This document shows, one piece after another, positions 34,823-46,026 of a DNA stretch of 64,000 nucleotides. Position numbers and translations under genes: made by a program. Origin of the DNA: Pseudofabraea citricarpa. Its lineage: Eukaryota; Ascomycota; Leotiomycetes; Helotiales; Dermateaceae. The notes under the pieces were generated by a model that did not search any database, was not told where the DNA came from, and was given only the letters and a program-made list of their open reading frames with translations. Location of the stretch: contig JAPWGK010000008.1 in assembly GCA_029641185.1 (NCBI GenBank), forward strand, positions 1,302,001 to 1,366,000, written 5' to 3'. Every line of letters starts with the position of its first letter. Position 1 is the stretch's first letter.

Positions 34823-37731
34823 TCCATTATTATAACATTAACCCGTTATTTATTCTTACACGGATTCATCTATGTTGTAAACACCCTTATTTGCTCTGGA
34901 TCTATCTCATCATTAGATTCATTTCATCAGGTCCGGCAGACCCAAACATCGATTTCAGTATCCGGGTCGCATCTTTCGTAACGGGGGATGTTCATGTATC
35001 CTTCCAATTGCGTTGATGATTGGTGTTTGGAAGCATGTTCACACGTGGCTGGAGTATATCGTTGTGACAATAGAGACGAGACATGAATTGGGAAATGCGG
35101 TTAGAGTTTAGAGGATTAAATATAGAAGTGCCAAGTTTTGTTTTGTAATTTAAGTGTTGATGTAAACGATTTTCTCTTGGTGAAATGTTCGAGGAGCAGC
35201 TATCGTATCTACTTCCAGTGCTCTGAAGCAAAACTGTAATTGAGAGATGAGATAAATGTTTATCTTATTTTTCGATCGGTAGCCGACAGAGAAATGAACG
35301 AGAAAGAAAGTTCTGTTCCTAAAAACTTGGCAACCATAAAGTATATACTATTTGTTTTGTTTAATAGTACAAGTCAACATACTATAAAAAATATCTACTA
35401 GGACCCCAAGCTTGAAAATAGGGCTTTATAATCCATACCTCCTTTCTTGGTCTTCTCCATACAACTGCATTGAAAATGCCTTAGATCTGCACAAAATCTC
35501 GTCTTTAGTATGTTCAAATTTTTGACATCAAAGACATAAGGTAAAATAGTGCCAATTGCTTGGAGGATCGGTGATATTCTCAAAGGCCAAACCTGGCATT
35601 TAGATGTTGAGGAATAATTTATATCATAATATCTGAACAGCATTGTAAGCTAGTCATTACAAACACTCGGCACGCCAAATCAATTGATTCCAAAGGGAAA
35701 TTATAGGGGCCGGACAGAATCTTATGATAGAGGGAGGCCCGTGATCACGAATTAAGATAGAAGAAAATGTTTCTTCGTTTCCATCGAAGCCCACATCTGG
35801 GACATCTCATCAACATCATTGAAATACCACGTGCTCGCGTCCTGGAATATTTTGAAATGCTAACTGCGTGTAAATAAAAAACCTGATGACATCTTGGTAA
35901 TTATTAAAGAAGCTTAAAGTACTTCTTCGCGCATGAATTTCAAGTTAACTTGGATGTAAATCCGCTTGATGCGCTAAAAGAGATAGACAAATTATGAAAG
36001 CATCAATCTTTCGAAGTAAAATTTCATTATTTAGGACTGCGGTAACTCCCTCCAATCCTACCAAAATGATTCTTATATCCTAGCATGGTAGCGCACCTCA
36101 GAAGTCTCATATGGTAAGAACTGCCATACATCGAAACCGAAAAGTATCACAAAAGCTGACGAGAATTATACGGTACGTATTTTGATCAAGCAGGCGTGTT
36201 GATCACTTCGGTCCGTTTCCACACAACTACCAAAATATTACCGATAACAAGAGACTTGCCACACTTATAGCACAAATTCGGCCCTCGTCTAAACCAAGAC
36301 TCGATGATATTTACTAGGAATATGTGAGGAGTCCGTCTAGATTACCTATCAACAATAATAGCTATTCGAGCGACCGAACAGGATGCTCTCGAACCTTCGA
36401 TTACTACCATGAATTAATTTGGCGAGGTATGTCAGCATTTCTAACGATACGAAATTCGATGAGAATATCTAATTGCTCGGAATGCGGAGTTTCTAAGGTA
36501 GACCCGTAAATCTTGGGGTTTTCGTTTAAAGCATGGGGGATTATACGACCTACGTAGTACAGTAGCCGAAGATCCCGAACTTGCAACAGAGAATCGTGGT
36601 TTCCTCTCCGAGATTATAAAATCAGATATGAAAAATCGACCAAAAGCAGCTGACTTGCTACAAAATGAGTGGTTCCGTTCCAACCGAAATACTATACGAT
36701 ATCGGGACTAATTCTCGGTGGGTTTCAATCCAGGCAACTGGGACTCGATCGACATTCAGGACGAACACTAGTTCATCCCTTCAGCCGGCTTATAAAGCTG
36801 GTTGGAGGGGTTAAGCTTTTGTTCCATAGTGCTATGCTAGTCTCTATAGAGAGTATGACTACAAATGAACTTCGCCTGAATTCATGGATTACGCTGACAT
36901 CAATCAAGTGGGTTTTCTACCAAGGCTTTGGGGGTTTAATAATGTATTACAGTAGCGAAATGTTCTTGGACAAAAAAGTTCCTTCACATACTTGGATAGA
37001 TAAATTGTCTGCCTAAGTACGAAGAGCTCATTTCCTGAGGGGTTACCGTAGTGGCATAAGACGTGCATAATGGGCCCAAGCGGGGAGGGGAGAAAGAGAT
37101 TAACTTTGAAGGCCTAACGTCTCGGGTGAATTTCCCCGCCTCTTTTGAAGACATCTTGATTTCCAGAGATTATTCCTCTGCTTCTACTAGCCAAGGTACT
37201 GTACATGATCAATCTAGACCCGGGATATATTGGCGAATAGCAAAGCGAGATGAATCCGAACTAAATGCGGGGCATCGTCATTATTGCACTCCCATGTATA
37301 TACGTACATACTGCACCTCGGATCCTGTACCGTGAATCTTTCGTTATCCCCGAGATGGATCAGCGTCGACCTTGCCTCGATTGATCATCATCATCAATGT
37401 AGGTTTATATGCAAGAAAGAAAAGAAAGTAGAAGAATGCCGTATTTTATTGACGGACCGGAGCCTGCAGTAGTAGTAGTACATGCAATCAGCGCGCATGA
37501 GTCTTCATTGCTCGTCTGGAACCAGAGCCTTCACTTTTTCGGGAACATGGAGAACTGCAGATCTGCCTTCGAAAGGACCGAAGACATTTCTTCGTCAGTC
37601 TGAAAGGCGCCGCTAACATGCATGGGCAATACTCCGTGCACCGGACGCACTGTCAGATAGATGACGAATTCCCAGTCTTATTGGCATATGCGGTGACACT
37701 TCTTGGGCTTATTGTGAAGTGCCTTGCCAAC

Positions 37732-37739
37732 TATTTAAA
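37732..37739 (+). promoter_or_regulatory. TATA-like element of the carboxylesterase gene
   Basis: TATTTAAA located 97 bp before the ATG at 37829. Confidence 0.35.
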
Positions 37740-37828
37740 CACTTCTCTGCTCTTAAAACCGAAAGGCTGTGCATCCTTCACCGTCTCGAGTGGTACTCCC
37801 ATCAATCTTTTCAGCAGACACGAACATC

Positions 37829-39670
37829 ATGAAGTCAATTAATACTTGCCGCGCAACTCTAACAGTCCTCTTGGGGCTTGGTTCATTGGCCAGCTGTAGC
37901 ACTGACACAGTTGTTGATCTTGGCTATGCCAAATACCAGGGAATCTATAATTCAACCTCAGAGTTCGTTCTTCTTGATGTCATACATTATGTCCGTGCCA
38001 AGATTTGCTGAATTTCTTGTATAGTCTCAACGCATGGTATGGAATTCGTTACGCCCAGTCACCTACTGGATCGCTTAGATGGCGAGCACCGGTACCCATC
38101 GAAGAGAATAACAATTACTCGAGTACCGAAACTATCGACGCAACTGAAGTCGCACTAGCTTGTGTCCAAGGTAATCCGGCTTGGTTTCCGGCAGATGGCG
38201 TTCTTCCTGGAAGTGAAGATTGTTTATTGCTGGATGTGTTAGCACCAGCAAATCCGATATCTTCAAGCCTTCCTGTGATAGTTCAGATTCATGGCGGAGG
38301 TAAGGCTGCTCTCGTCACTTGCAACCCCGTTTGTATCATGCTCTGACAATTACAGGCTACACAATCGGCTCTTCCGAGTCGGTTCAACCTGGCAATTCGC
38401 TTGTTTATCAATCTGAGGGCTCTTTAATCTATGTGTCTATCCAGTATCGCCTGGGAGCTTATGGCTTCCTCGGTGGACCAGACGTCTTGGAAAATGGAGT
38501 CGGAAATGCCGGGCTACTTGATCAAAGAGCTGCATTAGATTGGGTACAGCGCCACATCTCCAAATTCGGTGGAGATCCATCCCAGGTTACCATTATGGGC
38601 GGCAGCGCAGGTGGAGGATCTGTGACGCAGCAGTTGATCTTTTATGGTGGTGTTAGCAATCCACCATTTAGAGCGGCCATTGCAGGTATATTTGACCTAA
38701 AATAATCAATTATTATGGGAAAGCTAACGAGCTCTTAGATTTCCCTTGGTGGCAACCACTTCACGATGATTCTGTTCTACAAACCCAGTACAACATCCTC
38801 CTGAACCTTACTAATTGTGATGATATCGAATGCCTGCGAGCTGTACCAGCTGCAGAACTTGCAGATGCCGCAGCAGCTACTTTTGTTGTCGCTTACGATG
38901 CTGGGGAATATGGTTACGGAGATTTCTATTTCGGGCCGTATGTCGATGGCTCGACCGTTCTCGACCTCCCATCCCAGGAGTTTAAAAAAGGGAACTTTGC
39001 CAAAGTTCCTCTGTTGACCGACAGAGAAGGGTACGAGGGAGTGATATTTTCGGACACGGCCGAAACCACGATGGCTCAAGTCGCTGAGGGCTTGGAGATC
39101 CTTTTCCCCAATGCCAACGAAGATTTCTTCACGCGCTTGTTCCAACTATACCCAAGTTCCAACTTCAATTCTTCTTTCTTCCAGAGACAGCAGATATTTG
39201 GCGACTTCATCATAAACTGCCCGTCATATTATATGGCATCAGCTGTTTCCGATTATGGAATCCCAGCATATAAGATGATTTTCGATGCAGGTAGACAAGT
39301 TCATGGGAGTCTTGGTGATTTTGTCACCACCATCAATCTAAACGGTAATTGGACTCCTAAAGCATCCTTTGATGCTATTTATCATTTCCATTGATTACAA
39401 GTGCTGATTTAAGGTTTTATAGGTACTGGAAATAATGTCACTCTGGGAAGCATTATGCGGAATTACTACATCTCGTTTGCGGTGACTTTGGATCCAAATG
39501 AGAATTCATATACAGATATACCACACCCATACTGGCCAGCATATCAAGAGGAGCCAGGAAACTTTACCGTGCTTGACGTAACCTATACCACAATCGGTGC
39601 AGCATCAGATGACGATGCTTCTCCGCAATGCGATTTCTTCCACAGTCAAAGCTATGCTATAAGGAATTGA
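37829..39670 (+). CDS. Secreted type-B carboxylesterase/lipase
   Basis: Five exons (introns 37963-38024, 38300-38355, 38686-38738, 39345-39422) give 530 residues. An N-terminal signal peptide ('LTVLLGLGSLASC', about residues 10-23) is followed by the alpha/beta-hydrolase fold. Family motifs are 'WYGIRYAQSPTGSLRW' (spanning the first intron), 'EDCLLLDV' with its disulphide Cys, the oxyanion 'IHGGGY' (spanning the second intron), 'YRLGAYGFL', the nucleophile S220 in 'GGSAGGGSV', the acid Glu in 'DREGYEG' (343 or 346) and the His in 'QVHGSLGDF'. All triad positions are present, so activity on carboxylic esters or lipids outside the cell is expected. Many N-glycosylation sites fit secretion. The exact substrate (plant esters, triglycerides, mycotoxin esters) cannot be told. 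The first donor is GTTCGT, the only choice that keeps frame and restores the conserved 'LNAWYGIRYA'. Confidence 0.9.
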
Positions 39671-40499
39671 TGTGGTAGATCCAACCAGCAGAGGAGGCTA
39701 AATTTAGGGTATTAATGTAATAGATAAATCTCAATGGTCTCAAAACAGAAGAACCAGTTGTATTTAATTGCGCGGATGCCCGTGTTACCATTGTTTTTGA
39801 TCCCAGGTCATAATAAAAAAATAATAGGGGAGTTCCTTGTGCCGGAGTTCAATAAGACAGTGAGTATCTGTAAGACTTGAAGATCAATCCGAGTCAGAGT
39901 GTCATAACCAGAAGAGGCTCATGTTACTTACTTATTCGACATTTTCTTTCGGCAAGGAACCACCAATTCATGTCACAATGTCTTAAGAAATGATAAGCGA
40001 TAGACCTCAACAGCCAAGTGGCTATACCAAGCAGTCTTGGCTATGCAATTTTACATGTCTGTCAGTGTTGGATACATGAAGTAGTGCATAGTATTCGCAT
40101 TTGTGGAGACACGTTTTATGCATATGACTTGAAATGGAAATGTGGCTGACCGTTTGGGTTCTTCACATGATGTGTTGTCGTTGCAGAGAATCGACAGGAT
40201 GCAACTGCGCCCATTCGTGTGGTTGCCTCATGCAAATGCAACTAGTCGCCTATCAATTCACGATTTTGACAGCCTCGTCTGATTTCATTTGCGGCCCTGT
40301 GTGGGTTTGTCGTTGATTTCACTTCATACGCCACCTTGCGATTAATGGTGATATATGAAGAGAGGTCTGTTTCTTTTCATTACCTTAACATACCCTACGC
40401 AGAACCTCTTCAAAGACCTGTGTGGTTTGAACATACATCGCATTTTACACATCACAATATCCTCGCTTTCGCACGTGGCATATTTTAAACCATCAAATC
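39671..40499. other. Intergenic region
   Basis: About 0.8 kb without a supported gene. It contains the esterase 3' flank and the promoter of the BTB-like gene. Confidence 0.4.
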
Positions 40500-41527
40500 A
40501 TGTCTCACTTTGCTGATGCTGGCCGAGAAGATATCGTGCGGTAAGCAGGATCTACTGTAGTTAGAAATAGGCCAAACTAAAGTGGTATAGAATATTGAAA
40601 TCTCGAATTATTACTCTCGCTCCGCTGGATGGCAAGGGGTGTTATTCGCCTGTTCGAATACATGAAGGATTAGTGAAATTTTCATCGCAAAACCTCTACG
40701 CATCTATCACGGCTGCTGAGCATGAGTTTACAACCCAATTCAACCTTCCGCAAGCTTCAGAAAACACGCTCCTCTGCTATGCGACATGGGCTTATTCTGG
40801 TGACTACTTTCACGAATCGTCGTCCACCACATTGTCAGTAGAGCAAGCACCTACAAACGGAGAGATTACTTTGGATTTACCTTCGGATGGGGCTTCTACT
40901 GCCGTCGGGGAACCTGTACCTGAACCTGAACCTGAACCTGTACCTATACCTGAACCTGAAGCTCTAATTGAAACTGTGGACGAGCCGTATGATTTAGAGT
41001 GGGGCGCAGTGTCCTCAGTAAAAAAGAGGTGCAAGAAATGCAAGTCCAGACACAGCAAGACGAAAAAATGCGTACCCAAGATCGAGCTGGAGCTAGAGGA
41101 ACCAGAAACAGAGAAGCCAGAAGAGTTCACGTTGAACAGACAAAGTCCAACAAACAGTATTCATGCGGTGCCCAGCAACGAGCTCCATCCTCTCATGTTG
41201 CATATGGAAGTCTACAGATTTGGCCATGACTTCTCGATCAGTGCACTGAAGGAACTCTCGACGAACAAGATCGTTAGCCATGTAAGCGAGATGGATCTCT
41301 CCGATCCGAATCAATTGAATGCCGTCTTCGACGTACTCGAATATGCATCGGCACACCTAAGCAAAGATGACGATTTTCTGATCTGGCTAGCAAGATACGC
41401 GAGTTGGGAACTGGAGTCACTGCGGCAGGACATCGAGAGGCTTGATAGACTGATCAAGAGAGACGGCGGGGTTTTCGGGGGATTGATGATTCAATTTGTT
41501 TCGCCCGCGGGGACGAGTCCATTTTAG
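40500..41527 (+). CDS. BTB/POZ-like protein with Pro-Glu repeat and Cys-Lys-rich insert
   Basis: Two exons (intron 40541-40590) give 325 residues. Residues ~15-90 resemble a diverged fungal BTB fold: 'VRIHEGLVKFSSQNLYASI' corresponds to the usual 'VHK..L...S.fF', then 'FNLPQASENTLLCYATWAYSGDY' to '..LPe.d...f..f..WlYtG.Y'. After it come a repeat of Glu/Val/Ile-Pro units (residues 121-137, coded by near-perfect CCTGAA repeats), a basic Cys/Lys stretch 'KKRCKKCKSRHSKTKKC' (158-174), and a C-terminal helical part ('LMLHMEVYRFGHDFSISALKELSTNK', about 210-235) that matches the region following BTB domains in such proteins. The 120-residue insert between the halves is unusual. The role is probably protein-protein interaction, perhaps with cullin-3; unproven. 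There is no signal peptide. The start lies just upstream of a good GTAAGC donor. Confidence 0.65.
40913..40968 (+). repeat. CCTGAA-type hexamer repeat inside the BTB-like gene
   Basis: About eight tandem CCTGAA/CCTGTA/CCTATA units encoding alternating Pro and Glu/Val/Ile. Being a multiple of three, it can change length without breaking the frame. Confidence 0.75.
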
Positions 41528-42201
41528 AATTCTGGTGTGCCAAAATTGGGGCCGAAGGGTTTCTGAAAACCCAGTACTCGGTACAGACTCGTTCCATTTC
41601 TGACTTTGGCCTCCTCGGGCAGAAGATCAAGGAGATTTGGGGAAGACTAAGTTGGTATTCGATATTGTTGCACACGCAACTTCATTTGTGTTTTTACTTG
41701 TTAGATGAATCATCAACCGCGGATCCGAAATCTTTCGAAACTCTAACGTGCCTTTTGACCTTTTGTTAAGTCAAGCGAAGCATGGTCCACCACTGCGGCA
41801 AGGCTGCGTGACTTGCAAAGTCGCCTGTGATACTTCCGGATCTCGTATTGATGACCTAAAGCAGTTCTTCTCCTCTCGAGTGACATAAAGCCAAATCTCG
41901 CTGTAAAATTCTAAAACCAAAATCAAAACCAAAAGTATTCTCGTTCCTGTTACTCTACCTTGATGTGTATCGTTAGAGTTCAACTTCAGATGAAACCCCA
42001 CCTTGTACCTACACACCAATGACTTTATTGTCTTTCTTTTGAATTTATTTCTTTGCTCCGTCAATGCCGTTTTCAAACTTATATATATGACAGGCTTATG
42101 AACATATACCTTAGTTCCCCTTTTCCCCACTCAGCATTTGTGAAATAACGGCTCAGACTAAAACACACTCATTTACAAAATCCAATCCACCTTAATACAC
42201 A
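41528..42201. other. Intergenic region, promoter of the LysM gene
   Basis: No gene supported. It includes a TATATATA element (42080-42087) and A/C-rich leader sequence directly before the LysM ATG. Confidence 0.45.
42080..42087 (+). promoter_or_regulatory. TATA box of the LysM gene
   Basis: TATATATA, about 115 bp upstream of the ATG at 42202. Confidence 0.45.
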
Positions 42202-42944
42202 ATGCATTTCTCTGTGCTCGCGTTCACCGCTGCCTTAGCATCATCATCTCTAGTCGCTGCAGCCAGGATTCAGGGGAGACAAGGTAGGATATTCACAGTG
42301 CTCTATAGCTTCGTGGAGCATAACATCAAGATGACTTAGCACACTAACGCAAGAGCATAGCCGACAGTACCATAACCCCATCATGCAACGCCACGAGCGC
42401 GCAGACATACACGGTCGCAACGGGCGACACACTGACGTCGATCGGCGAGCAGTTCGGCGTAGGAGCGTGTGACATCGCAGCGGCGAACGGGATTTCGAAT
42501 CCCAACTTCATCGACCTGGGGCAAGTGCTCACGATCCCGGCTGGGATCTGTACGCCAGACAACACCAGCTGCCTGCCGCCACCAACGACTCCCACGGCGA
42601 CGTGCAGCACGGGCGGGCCGAACTCCTACCTGGTTCGTGCCGACGAGTCGGCTGCTGATATCGCTTCGAACTTCAATATCACCCTCGATGCTCTCACGTC
42701 TGCTAATTCAGGCACTGATCTTGATGCGGCTACTGTGGGTCAGCTCATCGTTATCCCAGTCTGCGATAATACGAGATGCATAGTCGAGACGTATACAATC
42801 GTCTCCGGTGATATCTTCTTTGACCTCGCTGCTACGTATGGCTCGACTGTTGGCCAGGTCCTCGGCGAGAACCAGGCCCTTAACCCGAATACGCTCCCGG
42901 TTGGACAGCAGATCTTGTTGCCTAGGGATTGTAGCTCCTTCTAG
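42202..42944 (+). CDS. Secreted three-LysM-domain protein (LysM effector type)
   Basis: Two exons (intron 42284-42360) give 221 residues. A signal peptide (about 1-20) is followed by a possible Kex2-like site 'GRQ'. Three LysM domains are visible: 43-88 ('YTVATGDTLTSIGEQFGV...LTIPAGI'), 116-161 ('YLVRADESAADIASNFNI...IVIPVC') and 170-216 ('YTIVSGDIFFDLAATYGS...ILLPRDC'). Nothing else is present: no chitinase domain, no GPI anchor, no membrane helix. After the signal peptide there are eight cysteines (36, 64, 91, 98, 109, 162, 167, 218), enough for four disulphides as in three-LysM effectors of the Ecp6 type, and N-glycosylation sites at 37, 95 and 133. By family knowledge such proteins bind chitin oligomers and shield or hide them from plant receptors, or protect the wall from chitinases. 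Domain 2 is the most diverged, so chitin binding may not be equal among the three. Confidence 0.9.
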
Positions 42945-43747
42945 ATTGTTGTGATGTTCAAGACCCGTTGGAATCTTGCTGGGGAAGTTGGGCTTGTGAA
43001 TAGCACGAGACTCTTATCTCATTTTCCCCTATAGTCTCTGAAATCCCTGTATTTGTACATGACCTCCAATAACGTTACAAGAATTAAAACCATATTTTCC
43101 AATGCAGTCTCGTCAATTTCTTCTATTTGAGGTTCTTGTCTGCCCCACAAGTACTCGAGCTTAGCTCCCAAAAGAATAGACAGCATTACAAGACATTCAA
43201 ATATCACGGAGGATAGAAGAACCCAGAAGACTTAAGAAGCGAAAGTGACTCAAATTTCACAAGATATTTCAACGATAGCGAGTGACTGGGAGGGCAAGTG
43301 TCTGAAACGCTGAATTTTGTGCTAGAAAATAACTTTCGTATTATCTTCAAGTGGTATAAGAGAAAATTGATCTCATCCTTTGTTGTCCGCTTTCAGGTGA
43401 GTGTATACTCTTCAACTATTAAAAACTTTAATGAAAGCCTTCGAAGTGGCTTGGAATTAGCAGGTTCTTTTCCTCGGCCGCTCAGCTGCTCGCTTGCATA
43501 ATTCGATCCACCCAAGGTATTCTAAATCCTCTAACATACGAAAAGAGGAAACAAATGCAGAAACAAACTTCACGTACCTCTAGAATATTCATATCCTCAT
43601 ATAAAAAATGAACCTCCAAAGCTGCACATTCAACAACTCGAGCACGACACAGAATATCGAATTGTAGTCAAAAGATCAACATTCCTAGTTCTCTCCTAAC
43701 ATGCTCACAAAACAATATATATAACTACAGAAGCAAATCAAGTCTCA
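42945..43747. other. Intergenic region between LysM gene and MFS transporter
   Basis: About 0.8 kb, the shared 3' flank of two convergent genes. No gene seen. Confidence 0.45.
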
Positions 43748-45408
43748 TCAGAGGGTATATCTAAAATCCGGATGGAAATCCCCAATCGCGCCCTCCTTGA
43801 CGGCCTGCTCCTTCTCTTCCAACGACATGGCCTCGCGCTTCCGATTCTGGCCTCTGAGCAGGAAGAAGAGAGAAATGTGACCGCACCCCGCGAGGAGGAC
43901 GGCGCCCAGCGAGATGCTGAGACCCGTGACGTATTTTCCGTTTACGGGATTCTTGAAGATCTGGCCAACCTACAGTTCCAGAACAGAAGATTAGTATTCT
44001 TAGTTTCTACATGGAGATTTTGGCAGATAAGTTGAAAATTGAGAGAGAGAAAGAGAAAAGACTCACAACAACACCCGCTGCATTCCCAATCGTCTGGTTC
44101 ATCCCCACGGCCGTGGCGCGCTTGTAGTACCCAGCATGGCTGTTCAGCACCCAAGTACAATTCAAGCCCAGGATGATATAGATACCGGGGGCGATGAGAA
44201 AGGTAGAGAAATACAGAGCACCTCGACCAGCCGCCGGGACGCCGAGCTGGACGGCATACCCAACAGCCGTGACAAGGACGCCGGGTAGCATGAAGGCCAC
44301 GCGGCGCTTATAGCGATCGGACATCCAGGAGACGAGGACGTAGAAGAAAGCAGCCGAGATGAAGACGGGGATGGTCAAGAGCTGGGTGGTGACGGTGCCG
44401 TAGCCAAAGCCCTTGATGATGAGCGGGAGGAAGGTCGACAGGCCGAAGGAGCAGATGTCGCCCATGAACTGGCTCCAGCAGCTGATCCAGAGCTTGGGAT
44501 CCGTCAGCGCCTTGCGCACCTCCATCCACTCGAAGTCGGGCTTGCCGTTGTAGCGCGCGTTGAGCTCGGCGCGCGCGCGCATCAGCACGCGGTCGGATTC
44601 CTTCAGGAATCGCGCGCCCTCGAAATCATCGGGCAGCAGGAAGAACATGCTCAGCGAGACGACGACGCTCGCGCACCCTTCGATGATGAACAGCCACCGC
44701 CAGCCCGCGAGGTTGCCGACGCCGTCCATCTTGAGCAGCGCGAAGGCGAAGAGGCCGCCGAATGCCCCCGACAGTGCTGCTGCTACGAGCAGGTACGAGA
44801 TGCGCAGCGCTTGCTCTTTCGGCTGGTAGAAGGTGCTGAGGTAGAGTGCGAGACATGGAAACATGCCCGACTCGAACAAACCAAGCAGAAGTCGTGAGGC
44901 GTACAGCTGGTTCGCCGTATGCATAAATCCCGTCCCGATGATGACGATAGACCAGCAGAACATCAGCGCCGGGATCATGCGCCCTGGAATTTCATCAGTT
45001 GCTCGTCTGTTGTGTCTTTTTCTTTGCTAGAGAGACATACCAGGACGCAGCTTCTTGACTAGAATCGAGCACGGAACTTCAAAGGCGACGTAGAAGACAT
45101 AGAACAAAGTCACAGCATCTATTCAGACGTCAACAAAATACCCTCGCCCCAACATGGAATCTACATGACTTACTCCCAAGTTGATTGCCCTTAAGCTTCA
45201 GATCCGTAACCATGCCCGCCGAAGCCGCATTTCCAATATTGGCACGATCCAAGTAGGCCGTGAGGAAGATAACGGTCATGACGGGCGCGAGGTAACAATC
45301 GAGTTTGAGCAGCAACTTCTTCTCGGCTGCTGGGTCAACATACAGGAGAGATTCTGGAGCCGCGACATCAGAGCTCTCAGCTTTCGTATCGGCCTTCGAG
45401 TCTTCCAT
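43748..45408 (-). CDS. MFS transporter, anion:cation symporter (Dal5/Tna1-like) family
   Basis: Four exons (introns 45119-45173, 44984-45040, 43970-44066) give 483 residues, the usual size. Signature sequences are 'LDRANIGNA' after helix 1 (the ACS-family 'LDR.NIGNA'), 'FYVFYVAFEVPCSILVKKLRPGR' across two splice joins, 'RLLLGLFESGMFPCLALYLSTFY' in helix 4, 'SWMSDRYKRR' in the mid loop, and twelve hydrophobic segments in all. Family members import carboxylates, vitamins such as nicotinate or pantothenate, and allantoate across the plasma membrane. The substrate here is not determined by sequence, but the neighbouring FAH-family enzyme points to an organic acid. It is divergent from that enzyme gene with 618 bp between ATGs, so co-regulation is likely. 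High third-position GC implies strong expression. The final intron is longer than average (97 bp) but its joins recover 'AAGVVVGQIFKNP'. Confidence 0.9.
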
Positions 45409-46026
45409 TTTGACGTTTCGTGACAAGAGAAGGAAGACGAGTGAGTGAGTATATCTTCGCAGAATTCTGACTCCCAACGCAAGAGTGAACAAAAAAACAA
45501 GCTAGAAACTGCCACGGCGCCTCTTATAGGCCATCCTCACTCACCCTGTTATTGTATCCGTCCTGCCACTTGGCGAGCAAGACCATGTCGAAGAGGAAGA
45601 GAAATACAGAAAAATCGGCCTTATCCCCTTATCGTACGATGTGTCCGAGAAGACGCAGATAAGAAAGAGAAAATCCCGATTTAGGCGATGAAGCTCCTTT
45701 TTTCCCGGTTAAGCGAAATGCCGTAGCGCCGAATCATACCTATCTGTCGGCTTTTTATCACAATCACTGACAAAGACGTGCATCTTTCTTGCCCGCGAAC
45801 CTATAATGCCGATCGCAGTGCGGGGAGCGGTACCGCATATCCCATTCTCACGAGTGGTAATTCATGCCGGTGGAGATCCAACGTCCAGGGCCGAAAGTGA
45901 GAAATTTTTGCAAGTATACAAATACCATGCTACCGTGAAGAGGGCCCGGGGACTCACTTACTTGCTTACTTACTTATCTAGTAACTTGTTTTTTATCTTT
46001 AAGATCAGACAGACAAGAAACTCAAG
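45409..46026. promoter_or_regulatory. Bidirectional promoter between MFS transporter and FAH-family gene
   Basis: 618 bp shared by two divergent genes. It contains a minus-strand TATAAG (45523-45528) for the transporter, a 10-bp perfect palindrome GCGGTACCGC (45827-45836) made of two inverted CGG triplets, and a direct repeat CCG-N5-CCG (45721-45731). CGG/CCG pairs are the usual targets of Zn2Cys6 proteins, and such a regulator is encoded 1.6 kb away. Binding is inferred. Confidence 0.55.
45827..45836. promoter_or_regulatory. Candidate Zn2Cys6 operator, inverted CGG repeat
   Basis: Perfect palindrome GCGGTACCGC, 200 bp before the FAH-family ATG and 419 bp before the transporter ATG. Inverted CGG with two-base spacing is a plausible dimer site. 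Confidence 0.35.

Larger units (their letters stand above)
33494..37828. other. 4.3-kb gene-free region with simple repeats
   Basis: No recognisable gene. The left end is the GH43-like promoter and contains two CTGGGG hexamers (33969 and 34070) that fit the loose CreA consensus SYGGRG. From about 35300 the sequence becomes AT-rich. Open frames such as 36669-37016 (plus) look partly hydrophobic but match nothing I know. An eroded repeat is possible. Confidence 0.4.

Noticed and set aside
36669..37016. 115-codon open frame, partly hydrophobic
   Set aside because: No recognisable domain, AT-rich surroundings and no splice-consistent extension; likely chance.
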